Shown here: positions 1-12,288 of the stretch, in pieces | Numbering within the stretch: the first letter of the stretch is position 1 | Layout of the letters: each line of letters starts with the position of its first letter | Assembly (NCBI GenBank): GCA_012976225.1 | Contig: JAAVVG010000014.1 | Span: 248,001-312,000 of the forward strand | Direction of reading: 5' to 3' | From: Golubevia sp. BC0850 | Lineage: Eukaryota; Basidiomycota; Exobasidiomycetes; Golubeviales; Golubeviaceae | DNA length: 64,000 bases | Notes under the pieces: model-generated | Told to the model about the DNA's origin: nothing | Databases searched by the model: none | What the model saw: only the letters and a program-made list of their open reading frames with translations | Position numbers and translations under genes: made by a program

Positions 1-952
1 GAGACTGGATGATGACTTGGTACCTCAATGTCCCAAAGTTCCTCCTCTTCGCAGCGCTCCAATCCAAACCCTTCAAGATTGGGACATCTAGTAGCTAGTT
101 CGAACCATGTTTGATTGGAATGGAAGCGAATATTCCCAGGTTCAACATCTTGATCGTACCTGTAGATCGTTCTAACTCCTGAAAGAATTCGTAGTTCAGG
201 ACAGTTGGCTGTTGGCAAACGACTTCTGAAATCCCAGCTTCCGTGTACTTGTTCATTTCCATGGCCAATTCAGCATGTCCGGGTAGCTCGAAGCTTACCT
301 CTGGACTCTGGATGAGGAATCTGAAATTTGGATCGCTGTCAAAGATGCTAATCGTCCTGTGGTCCGAAGAGGACTTCAAGTCGAGGTAGGTTGGGGCCTC
401 GAGATGAACCTTTTCGAGAGAACCAGAGAACCTGTCTAGACCCCTTATGAATTCGATGAGTTTGTAGCAGACCGTTATCTCTGCTGCTAATTCGAATTCG
501 AATTCGAATTCAACCTTTTCAAAGCCTCTGAAAGGAGTAGTCAGAACCAAAGTCTTGAGATTGTGAGAGGAGTGGCTTTAAATTGGATAAATTCGGAATT
601 CTAATAGGCTTGAAGTGGATGACCAAACTTCTTCGAAATTCATGTGTGTGTCCCCTGGTAAAGCATAAAGTTGATATCGACTTCTTTGACTCTCTCTTTG
701 GAGAGTGAAGAGAACCTAACCAACCTCTCGAGCATCTTCTCCTCCCCTCTCTTGCTGCGAAGATCTGTCCCGAGAAAAGTCTCCAGACTCGAAGATGTCG
801 AACAGAGTGGGGTCTGATTGAATGGCATTCCTCCAGCCATGATCCATTGAGGCAGAGAAGGCTACATCTTGCTGTGAAATGAAAGTGAACAGTTGAAGGA
901 AAAGTTCTCGAGGAAGGCGGTGAAGGGGATCCAAAGAATTGCTAGAGGACAT
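1..952 (-). pseudogene. F-box/LRR-like gene, broken, 3' end beyond window
   Basis: The ATG at 952 opens an F-box (LPRELFLQLFTFISQQDVAF, about residues 12-50). F-box proteins recruit substrates to SCF ubiquitin ligases. After about position 790 the family-like reading continues in another frame (EKMLERLVRFSSLSKERVKE). It returns to the first frame after about 645, where an in-frame TAA lies at 578-580. A long leucine-rich stretch follows to a stop at 95-97. Beyond this, another frame reads TRCPNLEGFGLERC, which resembles CPNLLNLQL in the F-box gene near 56.4 kb, so the gene runs off the left edge. No GT/AG pair fits the shifts because the breaks lie too close together. A GAATTC-type microsatellite at 489-512 encodes alternating Glu/Phe. 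I read it as a degenerate member of the F-box family in this window. Sequence error is the alternative. Confidence 0.6.
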
Positions 953-1223
953 GTCCTTAATCTGATTGAAGGAGAGTAGAGTTGGTGTTCAGTGGAATGG
1001 TTGAAGAAATAGAAGAATCAAGAAGAGTAAAAAGGAAGGGTCTTTGGGAGGGAGGAAGGTTTCTACTTTCTTCTTCTTACTCTTCAGGAAAATATGGCAG
1101 CGGCCGTGTTCGTACGACGGCTCATTCTCTCACTCATTTGGTGGTCAAAATGTTTGAGTACAAAAGAAATTCTATTGATGGAAGGGACAAGCCATTTCAA
1201 ATGAGACGGGAAAACGCGATGGA

Positions 1224-4200
1224 TCAGAAGAGGTGGTGAGCTTGTGTCAGAGGCAATTCAGTAGCAGCGGGGACGATGCAAGGTTGACCGTCAGCTAGAA
1301 CCTCGTATCTGAGGAAAGAAGAGTGGATGGAGAGCCTTCCGTCAGAAAGGCTGTCATGAGAGCTGGACTGGTCGAGAATCTTCACTCACGTTTCGGGGTC
1401 GACCGAGATCTTTGGAAGTGCAGAGTTAAGCTTCATGTCCGACTTGGAAATCTCGCGACACTTCACAACAGCCTCGTACCGTTTGTCGAGACCGTAGGAG
1501 GCCATATTTCCTGAGAGAGAAGAGTGGAGTGGGTCGAATTGAGCAGAGAAGGCTCAGGCCTCTTATCCGTCTTCCGGACTTACCATTCTTGATACTGATA
1601 TCGCTGACAAACAGTATACTGTTCTCGTGAGCAGCTTTTGGTTTGGCTCCATACATCGGTCTTCCAAAGATCGGCTGGACTGTAGGAATACTATGGACGC
1701 GACATGAGAGAGGAGAGGGGAAGCGAGCGAGTCAGTAGTTGTGCAGTTGTGTTCGAGTCTCGCTCGAAATTTTGAGGAGATGAGTTCGAGCTAGGGTGAA
1801 CAGGACTCCTTGGCGACAGTATTCTCATCGATCTGGCGACTCACCTTGCATTCGCATCTCCCATCTGAGCCCATGCAATCCTTCCACCTTTGATCACCTG
1901 TTCAGGTTTTGTTCCAAAGTTTTCAGGACGCCAGAGAACTAGATCTGCCAACTTTCCGACTTCTACCGAACCGACGCTGTGAGACATTCCATGGACAATG
2001 GCGCTTCGAAGGTGAACAAGGGTGGAAGAGAGGAAATCAGCCTTCGCAATTCGAGAGGCAGACGAATCTCGCCTCTGCTCAATCTTCCCCAATCGTATCA
2101 GGCATCTTATAGTACTTACGGATTGATGGTATACTTAGCAACGTATCTTTTGACGCGCTGGTTGTCGTTCCCTTCGACATCATCCTTGCCTTCCACGCCT
2201 TTCAAAGGGCCAGTGACGTCTTTCATTTTAGCAGCAGTCCTCCAAGTTCTAGCTACTACTTCTCCAATCCTTCCCATTGCCTGAGAATCACTCGAGATGA
2301 TGGAGATAGCTCCGTTATCTTGTAGAACGTCTTCCGCAGCAATGGTCTCCGGGCGAATTCTACTATCAGCGAAAAGCACGTCTTCCACGATGTCTTTTGA
2401 CAAGTGGTGGCATACCATAAGCACTATAATAATCGACCATCGACCGAAGTTTGGATAAAAGAGTTGTTCGGTGTCAGGCACTCTCAGATCTCCTCGTCAA
2501 CCATCGATCTTCACTCACTGTCAAGGTGCTCGTCTAGAGTGTTGACGGCGAAAGGTCTGGTGGGATTAGTACTACTCGGAAGAACGTTCTGGAGGCGAAA
2601 GGAATCAGGGATGAGAACACGATGAGAACTCTAAGCCTCTGTTCTCAACACTCGCTCTCTACTCACTTCTTGTCCGCAGACTCTGATGATGTCAGGTGCA
2701 TGCCCTCCTCCAGCTCCCTCAGAATCTAGGAAAGATGAGGATCAAGAGTTCAAGGAATGGGAGTAAGTCAGAGCTGATCGAAACAAAAGAAAGAGATTCG
2801 CGTCACTCACGATACGTGTGAATCGTTCTACCTTTAAAAGCAGCAATCGTTCCTTCGACGTAACTAGACTCGTTCAACTGAGAGGCGATGGGTGAAGAGC
2901 ACGAGAGATGATTTAGCTTCTTCCTGCTTCCTGCTCCCTTCTGCTCTCTGTCTCAGTCTTGGTCTACTCACCGTGTCAGTGTGAATGTTGCACTGAACAT
3001 CGTACTTGTCACAGACAGTGAGTGCACTGAGGAATGGAAGGATCACAGAAGAGGGAGAGTATCAAAGATTAGAATCCAAAAATCGATAGGAAAGCTGCAA
3101 GATGGACCTACGAATCGATGGTGCTGGGGGTAGTTCCCCAATCCTCATGCAACTTGAGACCAGCACACCCAGCTTCGATCTGATCCTCTAAACCTTTGAC
3201 ACCTGCATCGTTTCCTTTTCCGGTGAAAGCGAAGTTCAAAGGAATGTCGTCGGTGGCTCTGAACATAGCTCGAAGGTTGTCTTTCCCCGAAGTGCAAGTA
3301 GTGGCAGACGTTCCAGCCGAAGGACCCGTTCCTCCACCAATAAGAGACGTGATTCCAGAGGCAAGAGCCTATGCAGAGCATGGATGTTTGCGAATTGGAG
3401 GTTTGGGGGGGGGGGGACCATGATCAGTAGCTCGACGAGAGCAAGCTTGGAGGAGAACCGGAAAAGAACGCTCACCTCATTACAGAGCTCTGGACAGATA
3501 TAATGAACGCTGAAAACAGATTAGAAGGAGTAAACTATCAGCCTAGGCGCCTGAAAGAGCTCCAGACATGTCTCAACTCACTGAGCATCGATTGCGCCAG
3601 CAGTCAGAATAAGCTTTTCTCCGGCAATGACTGGAAACAGAGTACGAAGAACATTAGACGACTTCTCTAGACTCTCAGAGATCTCCTAAATTCCGAACCA
3701 AGACTCACCTTCGGTACAAGATCCAACGATCATTCCATTGGTGACACCATCCATGACGTCAGGATTACCAGCTTTTCCAATACCGACGATGTTTCCATCT
3801 TTCAAACCAATGTCAGCTTTGATGATTCCGGTATAATCGACGATCAAAGCGTTGATAATGACTGTATCCAAGGTTTCCTCATCCGAGCGCATACTGGCTT
3901 GACCCATTCCGTCACGGAGAACCTTTCCTGGAGAGGCCCGAGTTCCAAATCAAGCAAGAAAAATGAGAAAATAGATCAGAAAACTGACTTCAGAACTTGC
4001 AGGCTCAAAGCTCAGCTCACCGCCTCCAAACTTGCATTCGTCTCCATAACTCGTCAAATCCTTTTCAACCTCGATCCAAAGATTAGTGTCTGCAAGCTTG
4101 ATTCTGTCTCCTGTTGTTGGCCCATAGAGAGAGGCGTAGCCTTCTCTAGATAGAGTCATTGGTTGAGCTGCAGTCGGCTCGACATCTTCATTTGCGAAGC

Positions 4201-5272
4201 CTGCCTCTACGATCTTGCGCTTGAGAGCTGCTTGGGCCTCCGCAGAAGAGTACGAGGTGATTGGACCAGAAGCTAAATTGTTACCTCCGAAGTAGGACTG
4301 CGCACCTCCAATCGCGACCAGAGAGACAGTCTTGGAATCTCCAGGTTCGAAACGAACTGCTGTGCCGGCTGCCACATCTAGACGTCTTCCAAGAGAAGCT
4401 AGCCTGGGAAATGATAGGAAAGGGTTGGTCTCGATGAAAGGATAGTCTGAGAAAGATGGAGAAACGAACTCATGGTCAACAAGAGACAGCATCGCGACAA
4501 TCTATAAAGCGAGACTCACGAGATCCAACTTGAATGGGACGGTCTCCTGTGTTGGTCACACGAACCGCAATTCTGTCTCTTCTTGGACAGAGTACGATAT
4601 GCTCCGCTCCAGGTAAAGTGATTAAAGCTCCGGGAAGAGATCCGATAGAAGGCTGAGGAGCTGCGAACAAGTCTGGAGAGGGGATGGGAAAGAAGGAGCC
4701 ATAGAGAGCTGCCTCGGTATTTCCATTTGAAGTACAGATCGGATCGTGAACGGTGACTTTGAGTGTATAAATGAACTTTTGGTCAGATCCAAGCTGAGAA
4801 GAGAGGAAGCGTGATTGCGAAGCTCACCCAGAAAACTCCCATCCTTGAAAGTTCCTTCGACCATCACCTCGTCTGGAATGGAAGCAAAAGTAAAAGTGAG
4901 ATACTGTCAACAAAGTGTGAATTTTACAGCGCATATCCGATCCTCCACTCACGGAGGAGGTGAGGAACGGCAGGCAAAACATGACATCTTCCAAGAAGAG
5001 CTTTTCCTTCTTGCATTAGCTTTGAGACGGACGAGTCTCCATCTCTGATGCGCTCTTGGAGAACAGAAGCGATCAGAGCAGTAGCTTCAGTGACATTCAA
5101 TCTGATCCCTCGAGCCAAACGTTTCTGGGCAAGAGATCCGGCCTGAGTGTTGAGTGAGTTGGGATGGAAGAAGCAGAGATGATAAGGAAACGAAAAGGAT
5201 GGCGAGGTTGAGAATGAAAGAACTTACCTGATGAAGAAGCAATTTGTCATGATCTCTTGGTAGGAGATGCAT
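1224..5272 (-). CDS. URE1: Urease (18 exons)
   Basis: This nickel metalloenzyme hydrolyses urea to ammonia and carbamate in the cytosol. It is the single-chain eukaryotic form with gamma, beta and alpha parts fused. Exons (minus): 5272-5228, 5142-4953, 4872-4828, 4756-4520, 4446-4021, 3927-3709, 3630-3582, 3509-3476, 3368-3112, 3026-2972, 2877-2811, 2725-2667, 2588-2519, 2423-2120, 2003-1845, 1690-1584, 1510-1390, 1308-1224. They sum to 2529 nt (842 aa), the usual fungal length, with every phase consistent. The N-terminus [15 protein letters not shown] is the classic gamma start. Nickel-site motifs are all present: AIDAHVHYICPE (His about 404 and 406), [10 protein letters not shown] (carbamylated Lys about 487), CNIHTDTLNES (His about 516), [20 protein letters not shown] and [10 protein letters not shown]. 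All catalytic residues I could check are intact. It is divergently paired with an HSBP1-like gene. Confidence 0.97.
3405..3416. repeat. G12 homopolymer in a urease intron
   Basis: Twelve consecutive G on the plus strand lie in the intron between the exon encoding the HxH nickel ligands and the next exon. The run is noncoding and probably length-variable. Confidence 0.9.
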
Positions 5273-5393
5273 TATCAACTTTCAATTCAGACGAAAAAAG
5301 AATTAGAGTTTTGAGTGGTGATGTCGGGAAGGAAGAAGCAACGAGAGCGATAAGGAAGCAGAGGAAAGAGGAGAGAGCGTTTGCACTCCAAAC
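5273..5393. promoter_or_regulatory. Divergent promoter of urease and HSBP1-like gene
   Basis: Only 121 bp separate the urease ATG (5272, minus) from the HSBP1-like ATG (5394, plus), so both 5'UTRs and core promoters must share this stretch. I see no clear TATA box. The plus strand is purine-rich next to the HSBP1 start. Confidence 0.6.
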
Positions 5394-5989
5394 ATGACTT
5401 CAAAAGTAGATTCTGCAACTTCAGTTCCAGCTGATTCATCAACAGTTTCGGTTCAGCCAGAAGAGGCAGCAGCCACAGCTTCAGTTCAACCAGGTGGACT
5501 GATGGGTGAAATTTCAAGCCCTCATGAACTGACGGATTGGGTGGACAACGTGATAGACAAGCTGGAGAATCGATTTGGTGCCATGAGGGAACAGGTAGAA
5601 GATAGAAGTAAGTTGATTTTAGGCCATAACAAAGAACGGGTAGATGAAGGGGAAGACAGTTTAAAAGAAGGCTTGAGGTAGAGAACAACACCAACAGAGA
5701 TGCATCCCTCTCTCTCTCTCTCTCTCATCCTCTCTCTCTCTCATTCAGTGAATGAAATGTCGACTAGGATAGATGCTTTAGAGAGCTCGATCCAAGGTGA
5801 GTCATCCATCTTGAAGGAGGAACGACTCTGAAAGAGCAACATCTCAATATCCCATTCCTCTCCTCTTCTCTCATTTCCTCAGAGCTGATCAACAACAATT
5901 CAGCGCAGATATACTCTCAACCTTCAAGTGGTCCATCTAGCTCAGCTGCCACTTCAACGCAGCAATACAAAGAGGGGGACGATTCTTGA
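5394..5989 (+). CDS. HSBP1-like heat shock factor-binding coiled-coil protein
   Basis: Heat shock factor-binding protein 1 is a small coiled-coil protein that binds the trimerisation region of HSF1 in animals and dampens its activity. Its fungal role is poorly known. Three exons (5394-5607, 5749-5796, 5883-5989) join in phase to give 122 aa. The core from about residue 44 to 92 reads ELTDWVDNVIDKLENRF, then MNEMSTRIDALESSIQELI, which matches the HSBP1 pattern of a dispersed hydrophobic heptad with the DDMSSRIDDLE-like motif. The Ala/Ser/Gln-rich N-terminal 40 residues and C-terminal 25 residues look disordered. HSBP1 proteins are usually about 75-80 aa, so this one is extended at both ends. 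A (CT)n tract at 5709-5746 forms the intron 1 polypyrimidine tract. The assignment rests on the coiled coil alone, and other short coiled-coil proteins cannot be fully excluded. Confidence 0.8.
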
Positions 5990-6229
5990 ACACAGCAGTT
6001 GCCTGCATGGTGAAGTGCTCAGAGGTCCTCTCAGAAGCACAACGATTCTATCTTTCTCTTTTTCAATTGTAAATTACAACCTCATTTCTGCAATTCAGTT
6101 TCGTTCTGGTCGTTCACTTGTGCGCAGGAATGAAGTCGATTGATAGATCAGTCGCTTTCACTTGTCTACCTCCTTCTCTCCCCTCCCTATCCGCAACTGC
6201 ATCAAAGAAAGAAAAGCTCTTTCATTTGT

Positions 6230-9200
6230 ATGCGTTTACCCTTTCAAACACTTCTTCCAACTCTCACTTCTTCAACTTCAATCTCTCACTCTTCTAATCT
6301 TTTGATCAGCAGAGGAGCTTCCTTTCTTCCAGCCACATCTTCTTCTAGAACTAGAATCTCTACCTCAAACCTTCGAGTCGATTCAATTCGAAGTATGTCT
6401 TGCTCAGCTCAAGATACAGCTGTAAGGACTGCTGCAGCTCCAACCACTACTCAATCCACTTCAGTCCAACAACCAAAATGGAGAATTCCAGAGCCAAGTG
6501 AACCAGAACCTGTTCTAAAGGTCTACAATTCTCTGACAAAGAGTAAGACTCCTTTCATACCTATGAATGGAAGACACGTTACTTGGTATAACTGTGGTCC
6601 AACTGTCTATGATTCTAGTCATATGGGACATGCTAGGTAAGTGGATTATCAGAGTGGGATCCCGAAGGCAAAGGCAGGAAGGAAGGGAAGGATCAGTCGT
6701 GCGAGCTGCAGCGTTAAGGAAGGGAATCTTCTCGAGAGACATGCTTTGTCTATGAATGTCTTCAATTTCAGCTGAAAGAAAGGACAAGAGAGTTGCAGGA
6801 GAGAGAGAGAGACAATTCCTTCTCTGTGACTCACAGCATTCACTTCTTACCCTCTTGCCTTTCCTTCAGGAATTATGTCACTCAAGACATCATGCGCCGA
6901 ATCCTAACAGACTACCTAGGATATGATGTGCACTTTGTCATGAACGTCACCGACATCGACGACAAGATCATCGTCAGAGCCAGGCAAGCTCACCTTCTCA
7001 AGGAATTCAAATCGAAACATGAAACAGAAGGATCTGGGTTGACCAAAGAGCTCTTCGAAACTGTCAGATCAGCTTGGAGCAAGTTCTTGAACAAGACTTT
7101 GAAGCCTATAGCGCCTCCTGCTCCGCCTGGAGAGGTTGGAGGTCCTGGAGGAGGACAGCCTGAAGATGATGCTGCGTGGGAAGAGATTTCAAGACTGAAG
7201 GGTGATGAGAAGAGGTTCAAGGAAGCAAGTGAGAAGGAACCTAAGTTCTCAATGTGGTTCACCGCTTTGGTTAGTCACGTCCCTTCTAGGAGAGGATCAG
7301 CTGGGAGCTGTTGAGTGACCTTTCCACTCTCTCCTTCCTTCCTGCAGGACAAATCCCGACAAGCTCAACTCGCAGCCGCCATGTCTCTAGCAGGTCAAGA
7401 TTCATCAATAGAATCTGCCAGATCCCTGATAGATGCCTCCACCGACGTCCTCTCTTCTTACTTGGACTCAACTCTAGGAAGCACTGTGACGGATCCGGTC
7501 ATCTTCAGAGACTTGGCTGCCTTCTGGGAAGAGGCCTTCTTCAAAGACATGGCAAGTCTGAACGTCCAACGACCGACGACTTTGACCAGAGTCTCGGAAT
7601 ACGTCCCAGAAATCGCTACCTTCGTCGAGAGAATCATCAAGAATGGATACGCCTACGAGGACGATTCGCCTGGAGATGGAAAGAAGAATGTCTGGTTCGA
7701 CACTCGAGCTTTCGATGGAGGAAAGCCTAACATCTCTCAAGCAAGTGAAAATGGCTCGTCGAACAATGAAGAATGGAAGCATACGTATGCCAAACTAGCT
7801 CCTTGGAGCAAGGGGAACAAGGAACTATTAGAAGAAGGTGAAGGGTCTCTCTCTTCTTCAGCAGCAACTACCTCTGGTAAACGAACAGCTTCAGACTTCG
7901 CTCTTTGGAAATCTTCAAAACCAGGTGAACCGGCTTGGGATTCTCCTTGGGGATTAGGGAGGCCTGGTTGGCATATCGAATGTTCGGTCATGGCTAGTGA
8001 AGTCCTAGGGAAACAAATGGACGTTCATTCAGGTGGAATTGATCTAGTCTTCCCTCATCATGACAATGAGATCGCTCAAAGTGAAGCTTTCCATAATTGT
8101 CCTCAATGGGTTAATTACTTCCTTCATACTGGTCATCTCCACATCGAAGGCTTGAAGATGTCCAAATCCCTGAAGAACTTCATCTCGATAGAAGAAGCGT
8201 TGGAGAGAATCTCTGCTAGGCAGTTGAGGTTGGCTTTCCTTCTTCAACCTTGGAATAGTAAGATGGACTTCAGGGAGAGTGCTATGCAGGAAGTGAAGAG
8301 CGTCGAAGGAACCTTCAATGTGAGTCGATTGAGTGAATTATAACAAAAAGCCAAACTGTCTACTTCCACTGACATGCTCTTCATTCCGGTTGTTATCGTA
8401 TCACAGAATTTCTTCGCTTCAGCCAAGGCTCTGATGAGAGACGCTCGCTCGAAGGGTCTATCTCATTCTACTGGAACTCATCAATACCGAGACGCAGAGC
8501 GTTCCGTTATGGCCAGTCTTGCCAACGCTCAAATCGCTTTCCGAAAGGCGATGTGCGATTCTTTCGATACTCCGACTGGAATCAACGCTCTTCTAGAAGT
8601 CGTCAGCAAGGCCAATGTCTACGAAAGAGGAACTAGCAGGAAGGATCTGAACGTAGCTGCTCTAGAAGAGGTAGCAAGATGGACAGGAGAGATGCTCCGA
8701 ATGTTGGGACTTGGTGAAGGAGTCAAGAGGGAAGGAGATGTCGGTTGGGGTGAAAAAGTGAAAGAAGGAGAAGGAGATGCTGTCGATGTGAGTAGTCCTT
8801 GAGCTGAGCAGAAGAGAATAACGAGATAACGTAACAGGTCGTTTACTGACAGTCACTCTTCTATTCTCTCGACAAATCGCAGAAGGAATCTCTTCTGATG
8901 CCTTACCTTCAAGCCATGTCAAACTTCCGAGATTCCATTCGATCTCTCTCTCGAGACAAAGCTCCTCATACCGATTTCCTTCGATTAGCAGACAAGTTAC
9001 GAGACACCGATATGGTGGATTTAGGAATTCTGTTAGAAGATCAAGAAGATGGAAAAGCTCTTTTGAAGCTCGTAGATCCAGAAGTCTTGAAGGCTCAAAG
9101 GGAAGAGAAGGAAAAGCTTCTTCGAGAAAAAGCGGAGAAGAAATTGAAAGCTAAAGAGAAAGCAAACGAAGACAGAAGGTTATTATTAGAGAAAGGTAAA

Positions 9201-9401
9201 GTTGAACCAAAAGACATGTTCATTAACGGAAGTGAAAAGGAAACGTTCTCTAAATTCGATGAAGAGGGAATCCCAACTCACGATAATGAAGGAAAGGAAG
9301 TGAGCAAGAAGAAGAGAAAGAATTTGGAAAAGGAAAGAGAAAAACAGGTCAAGGACCACGAGATTTATTTGAAGGCTAAAGAAAGCGGGGAAATTCAGTA
9401 G
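6230..9401 (+). CDS. CRS1: Cysteinyl-tRNA synthetase, probably dual-localised
   Basis: This class I aminoacyl-tRNA synthetase charges tRNA-Cys. Exons 6230-6636, 6870-7269, 7348-8319, 8407-8787 and 8883-9401 sum to 2679 nt (892 aa). The HIGH signature is HMGHAR (about residue 132), split by intron 1. The family blocks [34 protein letters not shown] and [15 protein letters not shown] carry the zinc-site Cys/His/Glu residues. KMSKS is [10 protein letters not shown] near residue 540. A charged C-terminal extension ([20 protein letters not shown] type, about residues 740-800) is typical of eukaryotic CysRS. The ATG at 6230 gives a Ser/Thr/Arg-rich, acid-poor leader of about 55 residues that looks mitochondrial. 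A second in-frame ATG at 6395 (MSCSAQD) would give the cytosolic form. There is no upstream in-frame ATG, so 6230 is taken as the long start. Confidence 0.96.
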
Positions 9402-10130
9402 GATAGATAAAGCTGAAAGCCATTCTCCTTTCGCAATTCAGCTCTCGACATTCATGTAAAGTAACATCTTTTGACTGCTACTTATTCTTTCTCACCGAAC
9501 TGTCGTGAGTGCTCCTCACAACTCGTCCGCGAACGAACGTTGTTCAATGAGATCGAAGCAAGCGAAGCAATCAACAGAGAAGTAGACCGTGCTTTGATTC
9601 AGAAATGAAAGTGGGGAAATAATAATGACAAGACTTAAGACAAGACCGAAAACGAGAGGAGTAGCGATAGGGAGAAAGGAGAGTGAGACTGATTCCAGAT
9701 CCTGATCAAAGAAAATAACAACAGCGGATACGTTATAAAATTTCTTTGAACGGACAAGGGGAAAGAGAGAGAGAGAGAGAAATAGACTGAGCAGCTTCCT
9801 TTAAGATAGAGAGCGCTGAGTGTTTAAATGGAGAAAGAATGGAGGAGACTTGAGAAGAGAAAGACTTGAGAGTGAAACATTGGAGACTGAGATACGGAGA
9901 CAGATTTTTGACAAAACGAGACTAGAGATCAGGGAGAGAGGTAGAGAGATAGATAGAAGAAGGGTGGGAAGTGGAAGATGGAGGAGTTTCGAAATAGGCA
10001 GAAAACTTGTGAATCTTGTTTTTTCAGTTTGGAGCTTTCCTAAAAAGTTATGATAAAGAAATTGGAGAATTTGATATAAGTTGAATGTTAAATCTAAGTG
10101 GAGAAATGAGATGGAGTCGAGTAAAACTTT
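9402..10130. other. Convergent intergenic region, no gene seen
   Basis: This is the 3' flank between convergent CysRS (+) and the SH3 gene (-). It is rich in GA tracts (for example around 9765-9785). Short open frames here lack family features or codon pattern. Confidence 0.6.
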
Positions 10131-12288
10131 TTAATGTCTTCTACTTGAAGCTGAAGCATATCCTTCATCAGCAGTGACAGCTCCTTCAGCATCTGAAGTG
10201 AAAGCATCGTTACCACTTGTCATACCATCATCAGTTCCACTAGTCCCAGTGACACTTGTTCCGTTCCCACCAGCTCTAGACATAGGAGCGTCACCCTTTT
10301 CTGACGTGACACAAACAAGAGGGAAAGCACCTTGTTCACCACTTGTTGGATTAGTTCCCAAAGCCCAACCATCATCATACAACCTGGCAACAGTAATCCT
10401 ATCTTCGAGTTCTAGAGTGAGTTCGTCATTTAATGAAGCATTGTAAGGATAGATGGCAATGACTGACTCTCCTGGAAGAATATCATGACCTGAGTATTGG
10501 TCTCTAACCAAAGGTACTGTTGTACCTCTTCCGTCAGTACCACTTGAAGCAGATAGAGAAGAGAGAGGTCTAGATTGAGATTGAGGAGAACCTGATGCTG
10601 CCATGGCGGCAGCTCCGATTCCAGCTCCACCTACAGCACCAGCAGCGGCTCCAGATTTTGAGTGTGATCCTGATTTCTCCTGCATCAAGTTTGGAGAGGC
10701 TCCACGTTGAGATTCACTTGAATGGTTCCATCCCTTCTCGTTACTGGCTGCAGCTCCAGGTGCTACTCCAGCGTAAACTCCTCCGTTCTTTGAAAGTTCA
10801 GAAGCTTCAGCATCAGCTTCCCTGTTTCCACGTCTCTTCATGAGGAAGAGAGTGAGAAGAGCGCCTAGAAGTAGAGCTCCGAGAATCGATCCGACGATGG
10901 CACCAGCTAATTGGCCGTTAGTTAGACCAGCATCATCCTTGTTGGAGGTGTTTGAGCTGTCAGATAGTCCAGTTCCAGAAGCAGCTGGAGCAGTAGAGGA
11001 AGCACCGATTTGAGGAGGAATAGACATCGTAGCTCTGACCAAAGCAGCTCCCGGGTGACCGAAGTCTGAACACTGACTGAGATCAGTCTTTTTATCATAA
11101 CAACAAGCATCGACTTTGTTGTTTCCGGTTGGATCACAGAAAGCGCATAGTTGATCTGAGACTTCAGGTCCCCATCCACAGTTTCCTTCGTTTTCGATTC
11201 CTTCGACGCAAGTGGCGTTGTTGGTTGAGACTAGAGTGGTCCAATCGGTACAGTCGGTGTAGTCGTCGAGTAAGGTTTGGCTTCTAGTCCTACGTTGAGC
11301 TTCTGTTAGGTCGTCGTCGGCAGCACAGATTTGGGGGTTGTCTACGATGGCTTTCTGAGTGTCACTGTATGCGGTGCAGGTGTCTTGACAGACCATGATT
11401 GATACCGCTCGGTTTTCGACGTTGCATTGAGCCGAGTAGGAGATTTGAGACCATTGACCACATCTGAACGAGAGGGAGAGAGAAGAGAGGAATAAAGGAA
11501 GGACGGTAAGAAATAGAGTTTCGAAAGTCCGCCCCATTTTTCCTCTTTGTCGAACCCTCTTAACTCCTTGCTTGGCCTCAATCTCTCCTTCGCCCCCATC
11601 TCCGAATCTACCATCTAAATCTAATCATCTATGACCTTCAATTCCAGTCAAGAAGGAGAATCCCAGTGCCCAGATTTCCGTCTTATTTCTGGAATCCAGG
11701 GCGCACCTACCTCCCCGGCCATCTCAACCTCATGCCACCATGATTCAATCAAAAGTCTACTCACAGGATCGTCTTCTGCCATTGTAGGGCCGTGTTCTTT
11801 GCAGCTCTCTCATTACATTCCAACTGATTGTTCAACTTTGTAGCGTGGAAACGATTTGGATCCGAGAAGTAGAGGTTGGCTTGGATGTCAAAGGAAGCAA
11901 CGTCTGTCACCTCCGACATCCATGGCCAAGCGTTTGACAAGTTGCTAGGGTTGATGTCTGTCAAGAGTGAGGGAATAGAATTGATATCAGATGCATAATG
12001 AGAAGAATGTGATTGCTTGTTTGTCACAGTGAAACATCTGGAGTAACGCCAAAGTGAAACTTGGATGGTGAGGTTGCCCGAATCGGAAAGTCATGCTACA
12101 TTTCCCTATCTTCTCCTCTTTGGGATGGTTGAAATGATGATTGACTACTCACAAGCATCTTGGAATGAAGGACAAGCAGTTGAACCTTGAAGGCTTAGGC
12201 ATTTGGCTTGAGCCGTGACCTGTGGTAAAGAGGATAGAAGGGGTAGAGCAGCAGCTGACAGAAGCGCGAGTCTGGAAGAGGATAGCAT
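10131..12288 (-). CDS. Cys-rich single-pass membrane protein with C-terminal SH3 domain
   Basis: Three exons (12288-12153, 11957-11765, 11463-10131) join in phase to give 553 aa. The first about 25 residues (MLSSSRLALLSAAALPLLSS) are a signal peptide. The ectodomain is Cys-rich, with landmarks CLSLQGSTACPSFQDAYINP and ILCGQWSQISYSAQC, a pattern known from fungal secreted/SH3 membrane proteins. One transmembrane helix lies at about residues 290-317 (GAIVGSILGALLLGALLTLF), followed by basic KRR. A long Gly/Ala/Ser-rich cytosolic linker follows. The SH3 domain is at about 436-492 (AIYPYNASLNDELTLELED, then DDGWALG and GAFPLVCV, the canonical ALYDY / W / P positions). The likely role is a cell-surface sensor or scaffold that recruits proline-rich partners, by analogy with Fus1/Sho1-type topology. 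This is inferred. The exon 2 start was chosen because it alone keeps the frame and yields the conserved NLSNAWPW stretch. Confidence 0.85.

Noticed and set aside
64-110. GTTCGAAC palindrome near the left edge as a tRNA remnant
   Set aside because: It lies within the leucine-rich reading of the F-box pseudogene and no cloverleaf can be drawn.
9820-10053. 77-codon plus-strand frame in GA-rich DNA
   Set aside because: Arg/Glu-rich translation results from GAGA repeats. No other evidence of coding.
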